Of a stretch of DNA of 64,000 nt, positions 1-9,684 are shown piece after piece. Every line of letters starts with the position of its first letter. Positions within the stretch are counted from its first letter, which is position 1. Position numbers and translations under genes: made by a program. The DNA is taken from positions 62,001 to 126,000 of the forward strand of contig NZ_FNQP01000009.1 in the NCBI RefSeq assembly GCF_900107695.1. Reading direction: 5' to 3'. The DNA comes from Thiothrix caldifontis (GTDB lineage: Bacteria; Pseudomonadota; Gammaproteobacteria; Thiotrichales; Thiotrichaceae). Under the pieces are notes generated by a model, which did no database searches, had not been told where the DNA came from, and saw only the letters and a program-made list of their open reading frames with translations.

Positions 1-637
1 CCCGTCCCACAAACAGAATCACGGGGCGTTCAATAGGAATACCGTGCTGCTGGCGAAAAGCCATCCCATCACCCGCTGCGAATACCTGCTGATCCAACCC
101 CGTCGGCAACACTGTCATGGGCGTTGTTACCCCGTAACCTAGCAGTACTTGCTGCATGGCGGTCGATGGGACAATCAGTGCATCCAAATCTGCACACTGG
201 GTACGCGAAAAGCGCCGCGCCACGTAGCGTAACCACTCTTTCGGCAACCATTGGATGTAGTTGTAGAGGTATTCTTCAAAAAAGGTATGGTAAGTCGCTA
301 CCACCGGGAGCTTCAGCTTGCGTGCCAATTTCAGCCCTGCGTAATGCGCCACGAACGGGGTATGGATATGGATAATGTCGTAATCCCCCGCCCGTAAGGT
401 TTCCGTCAAACGGTGGATATGGCGGATACGCATCATGCGATCTTCCGGGTCAACAATCACATTGCGTGAGCTGATGCGAATAATGTCGGTTTCATCCGCC
501 GTCGTTTCAGCATAAGCTGGGGCAATCAATGTCACCCGATGCCCCGCCGCCTGCAATGCCTGCCGGAATGCCTGAATCGACGTAGACACACCATTGACGC
601 GCGGAAAATACACGTCGGAAACCATTAATATGTGCAT
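1..637 (-). CDS. GT4-family glycosyltransferase, 3' end cut by window edge
   Basis: The first 212 codons of a glycosyltransferase of the GT4 (GT-B fold) type are present; the C-terminal, sugar-nucleotide-binding half lies beyond base 1. The N-terminus reads MHILMVSDVYFPRVNGVSTS, the usual opening of this family, with the glycine-rich acceptor loop in VNGVS. Later come DIIHIHTPF and VVATYHTFFEEY, both typical of alpha-mannosyl- or glucosyl-transferases that use nucleotide-sugar donors. The ATG at 637 lies 6 bases after the stop of the upstream cytochrome-like gene, so the two are probably co-transcribed. The exact acceptor cannot be told; cell-envelope glycolipid or polysaccharide synthesis is an inference from the family. 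Confidence 0.85.
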   Translation of the reverse strand, partial: MHILMVSDVYFPRVNGVSTSIQAFRQALQAAGHRVTLIAPAYAETTADETDIIRISSRNVIVDPEDRMMRIRHIHRLTETLRAGDYDIIHIHTPFVAHYAGLKLARKLKLPVVATYHTFFEEYLYNYIQWLPKEWLRYVARRFSRTQCADLDALIVPSTAMQQVLLGYGVTTPMTVLPTGLDQQVFAAGDGMAFRQQHGIPIERPVILFVGR

Positions 638-643
638 GATTTA

Positions 644-3328
644 TTAACCTGAAACAGCGTTGGCTGCCAACTCGAATTCCTGAAAATTCACTGGCACATT
701 GATTTCTTCCTTACCGCGCTGCAAAGTTAAGCTGAGCTGGATAGTACCCGCATATTGTTCCAGCAACTTCACTGCCTGTTCCTCGCTTTCCAGCCTCACC
801 CCGTTGACTGCCAGCAATACATCGCCCGTTTTCAATCCCGCTTTCACGAATAACGCCGGATCAGCGCCGGGGCTTAAACGGTAGCCAGATAACTTACCGC
901 TTACCACGACAGCCTCAGGCTGCACCGCATCAAACAAGCGATAAGGGTCAACAGCCGCATTGTCGCGAAACGCTTTCAAATCCACGAAGGCTAACTCATC
1001 CGCCGATACTGCCAAGGGCGCTGCAACTGCTGTTGCTGCCGGAGAGTGCATCCCCAACTCTAACTTTTCCAGATGCCCGCTCGCTGCGTGTTGTAATAGC
1101 GCGTAATGCTCGCTCACTTCCAATAATTTAACGCCCTTGTGGGTATGCAATTCACGCCCGCTTTGCACCAAAAATTGTCCGCCATCATGCTCCAGCACCG
1201 CAAAACCCTGTCCATTAGGTAGCCGCAACATCCCAGACAAACTCAGCGGCAAGCTGGTGAGGGGAATATCACGCCAATCCGGGCGACGCCCAATCACTCC
1301 CGCAGGCGCAGGCGCTGGTTCGTATTGCAGCGGGAATTGCAGCAAGGGCAAGTAATCCGGGTTGTAATTGCCTGCCGGGTAAGGCTTGCTGTCATCAATC
1401 TGGGTGGCACTGTTGCCCGCACGGTACGTCAGGCTGGCGGGGTTATCCTGCTCAATCGGGCGCTCGGTAACGATTTCGCCGGTCTGGTAAGGCGTGCCAT
1501 CCACACGGGTCAGGGGTTCAGACGGGTCACGGAAATGGCGGAACGTCACCGGGGTTTCCGGGAACACATCCTTGCCCTTGGTGTAACGCTGGCTGACCAC
1601 CACTTGGCGGTAGCGGGCAGCAGCCGCTAAAGCGTCACGTTCTGGCGGGTACAACAAACCGCCCTTGATGGTTCCATCCGTTTCCAGATGCCCACCTTTG
1701 GCAGTGAACTCACGCATCAAGGTTTGGCGTAAGGCTTGCGCTTGCTGGAAACTGTCCGCACTGGTGGTATCCAGTGCAGGCCAGTCGGCACTGTAGCCAT
1801 TGGCAGCACGGATATGCTGGCCCAACACCTTTTCTACCGCCTGCGGCATATCACCGTAAAGGCTTGCGCCCACCACCGTTTCAAGGAAATAGCGTAATTC
1901 CCCCTTGCCCAGCTCGCGGTTGAGCGGATCGCCCTGCCCTGCCTTGCCCGGCGTGACGGTTTCCGGGGTGCTGCGGTCAGCCTTGTACAGCAGGTAATTC
2001 ATTTCCTGCCACCCCAGTTCTCCGGCAAACTTGCGCGGCATTGCCCAAGTGCTGTCCACGGTGTTACCCGTGCCAGAGGTGAAAGTCGGGAATTCGGTGC
2101 GGGTAATCCCGCTGTGGCAGCCGATACACTGCGCCATTTCTTCGCGGGTTTGCGGGCGTAATGCGCCATTTTTGTCTTCGATATAACCCGCCAGCAACCA
2201 GCCCGCACCGTTATCGACCCAGCCTTGTGCATCGTTGCCGTAAATGCCCGTGCCTTCGGACTTTTCACCGGGGCGGAACTGGCTGGGCTGCCAATCCCGC
2301 GCCTTGTACATGTAGCGCACTTCCTTGACCCGCTGGCTGCGGGTTCCGGGGAACGGGCTGATGCTGGCATCCGTGCCATCCGCCCGTACATCAACGTAGT
2401 GCAACGGGTGGGCAAATTCTGTTCCCAGCGGATACAGGCCGTGCTCGACCGCCACGCTGGTGGCTTTGCCCAGATAAGTTTTGCTGTCATTGGGCAACAA
2501 TCGCCCCTGAATAGCGTGTTCCAGCAAATCAAGGTTTTGCGCGTAAGTGGCAAGGTCAAAACTGCCATCCTCACGCTGCATGAATGTTTCCGGCAAGCGG
2601 ATATAGATGCCGGAAACTGAGCCGGTCATGGGGGTAAAAATGCCGTAAGGCATGAAATTGATGGCACGCCAGCCGGTGATCCAGCCTTGCGCATCGCTAA
2701 AAAAGCCATTTTTAGCCTGTTGACTGCGCACGAAACCATCCGCTTTCGCGGGCAAATCCGCCGGATCAAGACCGGGGAACAAACGAAACGCTGATTGCAC
2801 GCCCGCATCCCACTGTTTTGGGTCGCCGGGGCGTTGCGCGTAGGCCGCTTTCCAGTTGTCGGTACGCAAATAAGTGCGCATGTCCCAAGCGGCGGTATCA
2901 ATCCCCATGGCTGCGACGACGGCTCGCAGGTTTTCCGGTTTCAGGGTGTTTTCCCAGCGGTTGATGGTTGCCAAGGGCATAACCGTGTCATACGGGGCGA
3001 AAGCGTATTCGAGTTGTAGATTACCAATGCGGGCTTCCAGACCGGCTTGCGGGTTGTTATTACCCAGCCCTTGTTGATAAGCGGCATTGGTATGGCAATA
3101 TTGGCAGGCATTTTGCGTGCCGCGTGAGGTTTCGATGTAACACTGGGCGGGTACTTGCGCGTAAGGGTTTTCAAACAGCACCGGGTTGGCACGGTCGCCT
3201 TGCAGGCCAACGCCAGCACCCCCTGTGGTATCAACAGGATTGGTCGTCGTAACATTCTCAGCCGTGTTGTCACCACAGCCAGCCAATACGCCTAACACCA
3301 TCCACACAAACAGCCAGTTTTTGTTCAT
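644..3328 (-). CDS. c-type cytochrome lipoprotein with C-terminal PDZ domain
   Basis: An 894-residue exported protein. The N-terminus has a lipoprotein signal ending in LGVLAGC (Cys18), so the mature protein should be membrane-anchored on the periplasmic side. Two CXXCH haem-attachment motifs are visible: CQYCH at about residues 75-79 and CIGCH near residue 405. A PDZ-like segment (LKTGDVLLAVNGVRL) occupies roughly the last 90 residues. A start five codons upstream (3343) is possible, but the ATG at 3328 begins directly at the signal peptide. The gene follows the PhoX-like gene on the same strand and precedes a glycosyltransferase by 6 bases. Its redox partner and substrate are not evident; haem binding and periplasmic location are the secure parts. 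Confidence 0.75.
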   Translation of the reverse strand: MNKNWLFVWMVLGVLAGCGDNTAENVTTTNPVDTTGGAGVGLQGDRANPVLFENPYAQVPAQCYIETSRGTQNACQYCHTNAAYQQGLGNNNPQAGLEARIGNLQLEYAFAPYDTVMPLATINRWENTLKPENLRAVVAAMGIDTAAWDMRTYLRTDNWKAAYAQRPGDPKQWDAGVQSAFRLFPGLDPADLPAKADGFVRSQQAKNGFFSDAQGWITGWRAINFMPYGIFTPMTGSVSGIYIRLPETFMQREDGSFDLATYAQNLDLLEHAIQGRLLPNDSKTYLGKATSVAVEHGLYPLGTEFAHPLHYVDVRADGTDASISPFPGTRSQRVKEVRYMYKARDWQPSQFRPGEKSEGTGIYGNDAQGWVDNGAGWLLAGYIEDKNGALRPQTREEMAQCIGCHSGITRTEFPTFTSGTGNTVDSTWAMPRKFAGELGWQEMNYLLYKADRSTPETVTPGKAGQGDPLNRELGKGELRYFLETVVGASLYGDMPQAVEKVLGQHIRAANGYSADWPALDTTSADSFQQAQALRQTLMREFTAKGGHLETDGTIKGGLLYPPERDALAAAARYRQVVVSQRYTKGKDVFPETPVTFRHFRDPSEPLTRVDGTPYQTGEIVTERPIEQDNPASLTYRAGNSATQIDDSKPYPAGNYNPDYLPLLQFPLQYEPAPAPAGVIGRRPDWRDIPLTSLPLSLSGMLRLPNGQGFAVLEHDGGQFLVQSGRELHTHKGVKLLEVSEHYALLQHAASGHLEKLELGMHSPAATAVAAPLAVSADELAFVDLKAFRDNAAVDPYRLFDAVQPEAVVVSGKLSGYRLSPGADPALFVKAGLKTGDVLLAVNGVRLESEEQAVKLLEQYAGTIQLSLTLQRGKEEINVPVNFQEFELAANAVSG

Positions 3329-3409
3329 AAACGCCTCACCCACAAAACAGGAAAGGCTGGCAAGCGAAACTTACCAGCCTTCAGACTAGAACCTCACGTT
3401 GTGCAAGGT

Positions 3410-5275
3410 TTACTTGATGGCTGGCAGACCGCCAATGTAGCCGAAGTCAGCGTCGAATTTGTCGATGGTAGCCAAGGCTTTATCGACTTCCGTGTTTTTG
3501 CCTGTCGCCCAATCACCGTGGTGCTGATTGTTACTCATGATGTAGGTGTGACCGTTCATGTCTTCAGCCACTTGCAAGCCATTGTGTTCAGCACCGGCTA
3601 CACCGCTCAGGACGCGGCTCAGCTTTTTGGTGTCAACATTATAAGCCCACACGAAGTTGTTGACGTGCATCCCGGAGTCTTCACCGATGAACAATGTGCG
3701 CATCTTTTCAGCGAAGAAAATGTTATCCGGGTTAGCGATTTTATCGACGTTAGACGTATTACCAAACGCATCAGCCGCCGCCAAGTCTTCACCCAGCAGG
3801 GCGGTTTCAACGTACATATTGCTGGCTACGTAATCAGAGTTGATCGCAGCACCGGAGGTGTCTTTCTGGCCACTTTTCAGGTCAGCCGTGTAAGTTGCAC
3901 CAGACGATGACTTTTTCAGCTTGATGTCGTTGATCGGCTCTTTGGCATCATCGGTCATGCTGTCACGGATGGAGGACATTGCCATGTACAGCTTCTTGTC
4001 AGCCGCATTCACAGCAACACCTTCCATTTTGGTGAATTCAGTCGTCGCGCCTTTCAGGGCAGCATAACGACGGGATTCCAGGAACGCTGCTGCTTTTTCT
4101 TGACCGGCTTTCACCGTCAAGCATTCATCAGCTGTAGAGCCAGCGCGAACACGAGTGTAACCAGTTGGGCAAGCGCCCTCAGCCGGTGCAACCGCATCAA
4201 AAATACTTTCAAAGGTGGCAACATCAGCCAAGGCTTTGATTTCTTTGTCCGTACCACTGCCCAGTTTCACCCAAGTCAGGTTGGCTTTGCCGCCTGCATC
4301 TGCGGAAGTTTGTGTCCACTTGGAGGCGTAGATAGTGCCGGAAGACAGGTCGCCCGCTTTGTCAGCCACGTACATCAGCATGAAACCGTGCGTGCCGTCA
4401 TCACCCATGTATGCGGTTTTGCCATCCGGCATGACTTTGGACTGTTCCCAGGTACCACGACCCATCGAGTAGTGCTTGACGATAGTGGTTGAACCGTCTT
4501 CCTTGACGGTGACTTCCGGGATGAAGCCATAGTGGTAGGGGTTGGCAATCTTTTCATTGTTGAAATACTTTTCAGTCAATGCTTTAACACCAGCCGTAGT
4601 GGTAGCCGCCCCTGTCGTCAGCGGGTTGTATTGCAGGTCGTAATCTTCTTCAGAACCCAAGTGCGTATTCCAAGGTGTTTGTGAACCAAAGCACGGAATC
4701 CACAGGCCATCAACACCCGCGAAATCCAGCGGCTTTTGGGATTTGACTGACAATTTGCCGTCAGTTCCCTGCGTAATGCCAGTCAGGATCATGGACATCG
4801 GCATACGGGTATACCAGCCTTCTTTCTTGTAGGCTTCTGAACCGTCAGACAAAATCCAGTCGTATTCCAGATGGGAAACTAGGAACAGGTTGCTGCCAAT
4901 TTTCAGCAGGCTGTTAGCATCCGGGGTTTCAGCAATCACCGGCTTGCCCATTGGATCCATGATTGGTGTCATTTTGTGGTCGTACAACTGCCCCGCAGCG
5001 TTGGCATTGCCACCTACTTTGTCTTTCACGCCAAACAGCTTATTGTAAGTCAGCGGAAAATCTTTGCTGGTGCCGTCAGCGTAAGTGACTTTGGCAACAG
5101 AGGCAGAGTAGGTTTTAGCCATGTCAGCCGCAACAGTCGGCGCTGGCATACTGCTGAATTCGACCGACTTGACAGCTGCGCTGGCGGAAGCAGAAGTTGT
5201 GTTGTCATCATCACCACAGCCAGCCAGAGCAGAAGCGACTGCCAGTGACAGCAAGCTGATTTTCAGGTATTTCAT
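3410..5275 (-). CDS. PhoX-like (DUF839) lipoprotein
   Basis: A 621-residue exported protein beginning MKYLKISLLSLAVASALAGC, a lipoprotein signal with lipobox LAGC, preceded by a GGAGA ribosome site. The C-terminal third contains GEDSGMHVNNFVWAYNVDT and then AGAEHNGLQVAEDMNGHTYI, which match the PhoX/DUF839 beta-propeller phosphatase family. In true PhoX these stretches help hold the Ca/Fe cofactor. PhoX enzymes are usually Tat-exported, but this protein carries a Sec-type lipoprotein signal without a twin-arginine motif, so it may be a non-phosphatase relative. It lies 81 bases upstream of the cytochrome/PDZ lipoprotein on the same strand. Alkaline phosphatase activity is possible but not shown by the sequence. 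Confidence 0.75.
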   Translation of the reverse strand: MKYLKISLLSLAVASALAGCGDDDNTTSASASAAVKSVEFSSMPAPTVAADMAKTYSASVAKVTYADGTSKDFPLTYNKLFGVKDKVGGNANAAGQLYDHKMTPIMDPMGKPVIAETPDANSLLKIGSNLFLVSHLEYDWILSDGSEAYKKEGWYTRMPMSMILTGITQGTDGKLSVKSQKPLDFAGVDGLWIPCFGSQTPWNTHLGSEEDYDLQYNPLTTGAATTTAGVKALTEKYFNNEKIANPYHYGFIPEVTVKEDGSTTIVKHYSMGRGTWEQSKVMPDGKTAYMGDDGTHGFMLMYVADKAGDLSSGTIYASKWTQTSADAGGKANLTWVKLGSGTDKEIKALADVATFESIFDAVAPAEGACPTGYTRVRAGSTADECLTVKAGQEKAAAFLESRRYAALKGATTEFTKMEGVAVNAADKKLYMAMSSIRDSMTDDAKEPINDIKLKKSSSGATYTADLKSGQKDTSGAAINSDYVASNMYVETALLGEDLAAADAFGNTSNVDKIANPDNIFFAEKMRTLFIGEDSGMHVNNFVWAYNVDTKKLSRVLSGVAGAEHNGLQVAEDMNGHTYIMSNNQHHGDWATGKNTEVDKALATIDKFDADFGYIGGLPAIK

Positions 5276-5416
5276 TGCATTATCTCCAAGGGTAATTGGG
5301 CGTGTACGCCGTGCAATGTAACGCTGCTTATTGACGTTAACGTTAAGCTTATGTTGCAGTTTTGTTAAATATCTCAGGTGTTTGGATATGAGCACTTATG
5401 CCGTACAATTGCCGCC

Positions 5417-6229
5417 ATGAAAACTTTATCCCTTAACTCCCAAGCCAATGGCAGTATCCGAGTGCGCGAAGCCCTACTCGGTAGCCGTATTGACACCAAA
5501 CCGTTCCTTGCTGATGAAACTCTCGCCATTAACCCGCTGACCGTGGCGATTCCCGGTGGAGGTTGCGCGGTGCTGTTCCGTTACGGTGTTGTGGTCTTTT
5601 TTGGCCTGAGCACCGAACAAGAAAGCGCCTTCATGGAACGCTTGCTGCCATTGATTCAAGACCCACGTACTTGGCCAGATGAAGAATTACTTGACTTGCG
5701 CATCGAATCCACCCAATTGGAAGGTATGGATGCCCAAGGCTGCCTATGGTTACACGATACCTCAATACAGCGCGTGCAATTGGTCGCCGAAATGCTGGCT
5801 CGCAGCTCTATCCTTTCCGATGACGAAGCCCGCCTGACCAAAACCTTTGACAAAATCGAACCCTTGGCACAAAACCTCAGTAAACAAGGGCGTGTCGGGC
5901 AAAAAAAGCAAGTCTTGCTCACTTACATTGGCGATTCTCTGCTCAGTCAACAACGCATGGTCGGGCGTGCCGAAGTCGCCGACAAACCCGATTTGCTGTG
6001 GGAACGCCCCGAATTAGAAGGCTTATACCTACGGCTAGAAGACGAATTTGAATTGCGCGAACGCCATCTGGCATTGGAACGTAAGCTGCAAGTCATCTCA
6101 AACACCGCTGAAACTTTGCTGGATTTATTGCAAACCCAGCAAAGTTATCGAGTGGAATGGTATATCACTATTTTGATCGTGGTCGAAATCTTCCTGACGC
6201 TATATGAAATGTTTTTTCGTGGGCATTAA
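5417..6229 (+). CDS. RMD1/YagE family protein (DUF155)
   Basis: A 270-residue protein of the RMD1/YagE (DUF155) family, counted from the ATG at 5417 (MKTLSLNSQANG); an in-frame start at 5378 would add 13 residues of poor character. The segment GGGCAVLFRYGVVVFFGLS is the family hallmark near the N-terminus. The middle is helical and charged (LERKLQVISNTAETLLDLLQ). A single hydrophobic segment, YITILIVVEIFLTLYEMFF, sits almost at the C-terminus and probably anchors the protein in a membrane. Eukaryotic relatives act in meiosis or mitochondrial translation; the bacterial role is not established. The gene converges with minE, and the two stop codons overlap by 4 bases. Confidence 0.8.
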   Translation: MKTLSLNSQANGSIRVREALLGSRIDTKPFLADETLAINPLTVAIPGGGCAVLFRYGVVVFFGLSTEQESAFMERLLPLIQDPRTWPDEELLDLRIESTQLEGMDAQGCLWLHDTSIQRVQLVAEMLARSSILSDDEARLTKTFDKIEPLAQNLSKQGRVGQKKQVLLTYIGDSLLSQQRMVGRAEVADKPDLLWERPELEGLYLRLEDEFELRERHLALERKLQVISNTAETLLDLLQTQQSYRVEWYITILIVVEIFLTLYEMFFRGH

Positions 6230-6483
6230 TGGTCGCGATCAGGTAAAGCAATATTTAATTCCAACACATCAAAATCCGCGCCTTTCTCGAATTGGACATT
6301 AACCTGTTCATCGCTAATCGGCACGTATTTGCGGATAACTTCCATAATATCGCGGCGTAATTGCGGCAGATATTCTGGCCCATTACGGTCAAGGCGCTCA
6401 TGAGCAATGACAATTTGCAGGCGTTCTTTAGCAACCTTGGCACTGGTGGGTTTCGATTGCTTAAAATAATTAAACCATCCCAT
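6226..6483 (-). CDS. minE: Cell division topological specificity factor MinE
   Basis: MinE, 85 residues, the usual length. It stimulates MinD ATPase and drives the pole-to-pole oscillation that confines the MinC division inhibitor. The N-terminal MinD-contact and membrane region (MGWFNYFK, then AKERLQIVIAHER) and the C-terminal dimerisation domain with DIMEVIRKYV are present. It is the last gene of minCDE, 3 bases after minD. Confidence 0.97.
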   Translation of the reverse strand: MGWFNYFKQSKPTSAKVAKERLQIVIAHERLDRNGPEYLPQLRRDIMEVIRKYVPISDEQVNVQFEKGADFDVLELNIALPDRDH

Positions 6484-6486
6484 AAA

Positions 6487-7293
6487 TCACCCGAACAACT
6501 TTTTAAAGAAGCCCTTTTTCTCCACTTCCAAGAAGCGGTGCGGGACAGTTTCGCCTAAGAAGCGGCGAACAAAGTCATCATAGGCTTGGCCTGCGTCACT
6601 CACTTTATCAAGAATAACGGGGGCACCGCTGTTAGATGCCTGTAATACACTTTGTGACTCTGGAATCACTCCGATCAAAGGCACTGCCAGAATTTCCAGA
6701 ATATCCTCCATTGCCAGCATTTCACCCGCCTGAACCCGTGCGGGTGAATAGCGCGTAATCAACAGGTGTTCCCGCACGCTTTCGCCACGTTCTGCACGGT
6801 GTGTCTTACTTTGCAACAAACCTAAAATCCGGTCTGAATCACGTACTGAGGACACTTCAGGATTAGTCACCACAATGGCATCATCGGCATAATACATCGC
6901 CATATGTGCGCCACGCTCAATACCTGCGGGGGAATCGCACACAATGAAATCGAAGCCCAGTTCGTGTAAGTCATCCATGACCCTGCCTACACCTTCTGGG
7001 GTCAGTGCATCCTTATCACGGGTTTGAGAAGCCGGTAGAATATGTAAGTTTTCAACATGCTTGTCGCGAATCAAGGCTTGATTGAGGGATGCTTCATTAT
7101 TAATAACATTGACAAAATCGTATACGACACGGCGTTCACACCCCATGATCAGATCAAGATTGCGCAGCCCGACATCGAAATCAATGACGGCAGTTTTATA
7201 ACCACGCATGGCAAGCCCCGTAGCGAATGCCGCACTGGTGGTGGTTTTACCAACGCCGCCTTTGCCTGAGGTAACGACAACTATTCTGCTCAA
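6487..7293 (-). CDS. minD: Septum site-determining ATPase MinD
   Basis: MinD, 268 residues, a ParA/MinD-family ATPase that recruits MinC to the membrane. The deviant Walker A motif GKGGVGKTTT lies at residues 10-19. The segment FDVGLRNLDLIMGCE and the switch II region DFIVCDSPAGIE are intact. The C-terminus ends in VEKKGFFKKLFG, the amphipathic membrane-targeting helix. It lies between minC (107 bases upstream) and minE (3 bases downstream). Confidence 0.98.
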   Translation of the reverse strand: MSRIVVVTSGKGGVGKTTTSAAFATGLAMRGYKTAVIDFDVGLRNLDLIMGCERRVVYDFVNVINNEASLNQALIRDKHVENLHILPASQTRDKDALTPEGVGRVMDDLHELGFDFIVCDSPAGIERGAHMAMYYADDAIVVTNPEVSSVRDSDRILGLLQSKTHRAERGESVREHLLITRYSPARVQAGEMLAMEDILEILAVPLIGVIPESQSVLQASNSGAPVILDKVSDAGQAYDDFVRRFLGETVPHRFLEVEKKGFFKKLFG

Positions 7294-7399
7294 AAGATGC
7301 TCCTTCTTATTGACACGGTATAACGGGTACTTACCACGAAATACTTCAGCGATACTACCAGATAACGCACATATTATTTAGCATAAAAACCTGAAATGT

Positions 7400-8125
7400 T
7401 TAGAACATGGGAGTAATTTTCAACTTTTCGCCATCCAACCAAACCATCGCTGGAGAGCCTTTCAGATTCGTGTCCATGTCATCCAACAAACGATAATGTC
7501 CTGCAATCGAAACCAATTCTGCCTCTAGCTTCTGGCAAAAAATACGGGCGCTGGTATCCCCACCAATCCCAGCCAATACTCTGCCGCGCAAGGAACCGTA
7601 CACATGCACCGAACCACCAGCGAGAATTTCTGAACCTGCACTAGTATGCTGCAATATCACTAGACTACCTTCAGGAAAATACACTTGTTGACCTGAACGC
7701 AACGGTCGATCAACTACCTTCACACTTGTGGCTGTACTGGCTGTAACCTTTGGCTCTATCGCTACCATTTCTGGCTCTACAGAACGCCCTAAGCGGCTGG
7801 GGGCACCGGTGGCTCGCCCTGCTCGTAAAACAGACCAACCTGCTTGCATGGCTTTTTCGACACACTCTTCAGCAATATTGCGTATCCCAACAGGGATAAA
7901 TCCCAAAGTCAGTAACATTTCTCGCAAACCCAGCATGTCTAATGTTAAACAGGCTTCCCCTAAAGGGCTACAATCCACCAATAACGGGCTGTTGTCGAAT
8001 AGTTGCGGCAAACTGTCGCGCTTATTTTGCAGTTTTTCTTGAATGGTCTCCAAGTTAGCAGAAGCCAGCCGCAATACGCTGAGCAAGGTCATTTCACCCT
8101 TTATTTCAACTAATTCTCCAGACAA
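7400..8125 (-). CDS. minC: Septum site-determining protein MinC
   Basis: MinC, 241 residues, the FtsZ-polymerisation inhibitor of the Min system. The N-terminal domain contacts FtsZ. The C-terminal half forms the beta-helix that dimerises and binds MinD, seen here in LRSGQQVYFPEGSLVILQHT and VHVYGSLRGRVLAG. A proline-poor linker of about 35 residues (PSRLGRSVEPEMVAIEPKV) joins them. First gene of minCDE; its promoter should lie in the 173-base gap shared with the divergent Sel1-repeat gene. Confidence 0.96.
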   Translation of the reverse strand: MSGELVEIKGEMTLLSVLRLASANLETIQEKLQNKRDSLPQLFDNSPLLVDCSPLGEACLTLDMLGLREMLLTLGFIPVGIRNIAEECVEKAMQAGWSVLRAGRATGAPSRLGRSVEPEMVAIEPKVTASTATSVKVVDRPLRSGQQVYFPEGSLVILQHTSAGSEILAGGSVHVYGSLRGRVLAGIGGDTSARIFCQKLEAELVSIAGHYRLLDDMDTNLKGSPAMVWLDGEKLKITPMF

Positions 8126-8206
8126 ACCGTGTACTCCTAACTAACGAATGCATGAACCTGACAGTAACCTCAACCGATAAAAGGTACAACATTGTTTGTA
8201 TATTTT

Positions 8207-8247
8207 GCATAAAATCGTTTTATCGAAATATTTTATGCGAGTATAAT
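8207..8247 (+). promoter_or_regulatory. Putative promoter with inverted repeat upstream of the Sel1-repeat gene
   Basis: An inverted repeat GCATAAAAT (8207-8215) / ATTTTATGC (8230-8238) with a 14-base spacer is followed directly by a consensus-like -10 box TATAAT (8242-8247), 52 bases before the ATG at 8299. No good -35 box is seen, so an activator or a repressor bound to the palindrome is plausible. The site lies between divergent genes and could also affect minC. Confidence 0.4.
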
Positions 8248-8298
8248 TCACTTAATAAATACTTTTGCTGATTTTTTGCACTGGGGGCTCCAATTATC

Positions 8299-9651
8299 AT
8301 GTACAGGGGTACATCTTCGCCAACTCTCGGCGTAACTGCCGCGTTGCTACTGGTATTGGCTATACCAACACTGGCTGCCACTGGGCAAACTGCTATTACA
8401 ATAATATCCTCCCCAACACTTACAACGTCTAATAACACACAAGATGCACAAACCTATTTCGACAACGCCACCACACTCTTGGTTTCTAAAAACGGCAGCA
8501 AACCAGACTTAAGCAATGGTCTAAAATGGCTCGAACGCTCTGCTGCACTTCGTTACCCACCCGCGTTGTTTGAGCTTGCTAATTTGTATGAAAACGGTGT
8601 TTACGTAAAGCAGGACACTCACAAAGCGGTCAGTTTTTATGAACAAGCGGCGCAACAAGGGCATGTTGATGCCCAATACAATTTAGGGATGCTGTACTTA
8701 CGCACACTTAAGGAAACAGATAAAGCACGTCACTGGTTGGAACAAGCAGCACAGCAACAAGATGCTCAAGCCCAATATAACCTTGCGCTATTGCATGATT
8801 TCGCCACAGATAAACAAGCTGACCCAGAGGAAGCTACGCACTGGTATCGCCAAGCCGCACAAAATAAACATATCAATGCCCAGTTCGACTTAGGGGTACG
8901 CTACCTGCAAGGCATTGTCTTGCCAAAAAATCTTTCACAAGCCGCTTACTGGTTCCGCAAAGCGGCCGAACAAGGTGACCCCGCTGCGGCTTTCAATCTA
9001 GGCTTGATGTACGAAGAAGGTAAAGGCTTAACTCAGAACCTGCCAGAAGCGATTCGCTGGTATCAAGAAGCAGCCCAACAAGGTGAAACAGGAGCACAAT
9101 ATAACCTTGGCATTAAGTACCTCATGGGTCAGGGGATTACACAAGATACCTCCAAAGGTATTGATTGGATACGCAAAGCGGCTGAAGGTGGCAACCCTGC
9201 TGCTCAGTACACGGTAGGCTTCATGTATGACCAAGGTTCGAATCTGCCCAAAAACGACCATATGGCGCTGCACTGGTATCGTCAATCCGCCGAACAAGGG
9301 TACACCGATGCGCAAATTGGGCTAGCCATCATGTTCACACAGGGTCAAGGTGTACCAGTTGACCAAACAGAAGCCCAGCAATGGTTCCTTAAAGCAGCAG
9401 AAGCAGGTAGTGCAGTTGCCCAATTCAATTTAGGTACACACATGGCACACGGTATTGGCACGGCTAAAGACTTGCTATCGGCTGCTTTTTGGCTATCCCG
9501 TGCAGCCGCGCAAGGGCATGAAGCCGCGATTGCCAACCGCGATTACGTGCTAAAACATCTGACTCAACAGGAACATGATGAATTAGTACGTCGTTTGAAA
9601 ACGGTAACAGACGCAACACGGACTCAGGACAAGCAAGTCGCCATCCAGTAG
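8299..9651 (+). CDS. Exported Sel1-repeat (SLR) protein
   Basis: A 450-residue protein with a cleavable signal peptide (hydrophobic TAALLLVLAIPTLA) and then about ten Sel1-like repeats of 36 residues. Typical units are AQYNLGMLYL and AALHWYRQSAEQG. Sel1 repeats form alpha-solenoids that mediate protein-protein contacts, often in envelope or signalling assemblies. No catalytic domain is present. The C-terminal 30 residues (LTQQEHDELVRRLKTVTDAT) are charged and outside the repeats. mfd follows on the same strand after 33 bases. A GGGGG-rich ribosome site precedes the ATG. The binding partner is unknown. Confidence 0.85.
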   Translation: MYRGTSSPTLGVTAALLLVLAIPTLAATGQTAITIISSPTLTTSNNTQDAQTYFDNATTLLVSKNGSKPDLSNGLKWLERSAALRYPPALFELANLYENGVYVKQDTHKAVSFYEQAAQQGHVDAQYNLGMLYLRTLKETDKARHWLEQAAQQQDAQAQYNLALLHDFATDKQADPEEATHWYRQAAQNKHINAQFDLGVRYLQGIVLPKNLSQAAYWFRKAAEQGDPAAAFNLGLMYEEGKGLTQNLPEAIRWYQEAAQQGETGAQYNLGIKYLMGQGITQDTSKGIDWIRKAAEGGNPAAQYTVGFMYDQGSNLPKNDHMALHWYRQSAEQGYTDAQIGLAIMFTQGQGVPVDQTEAQQWFLKAAEAGSAVAQFNLGTHMAHGIGTAKDLLSAAFWLSRAAAQGHEAAIANRDYVLKHLTQQEHDELVRRLKTVTDATRTQDKQVAIQ

Positions 9652-9684
9652 AATGCGGGGCTTTAAGAAAATAAGCGCGGATTC

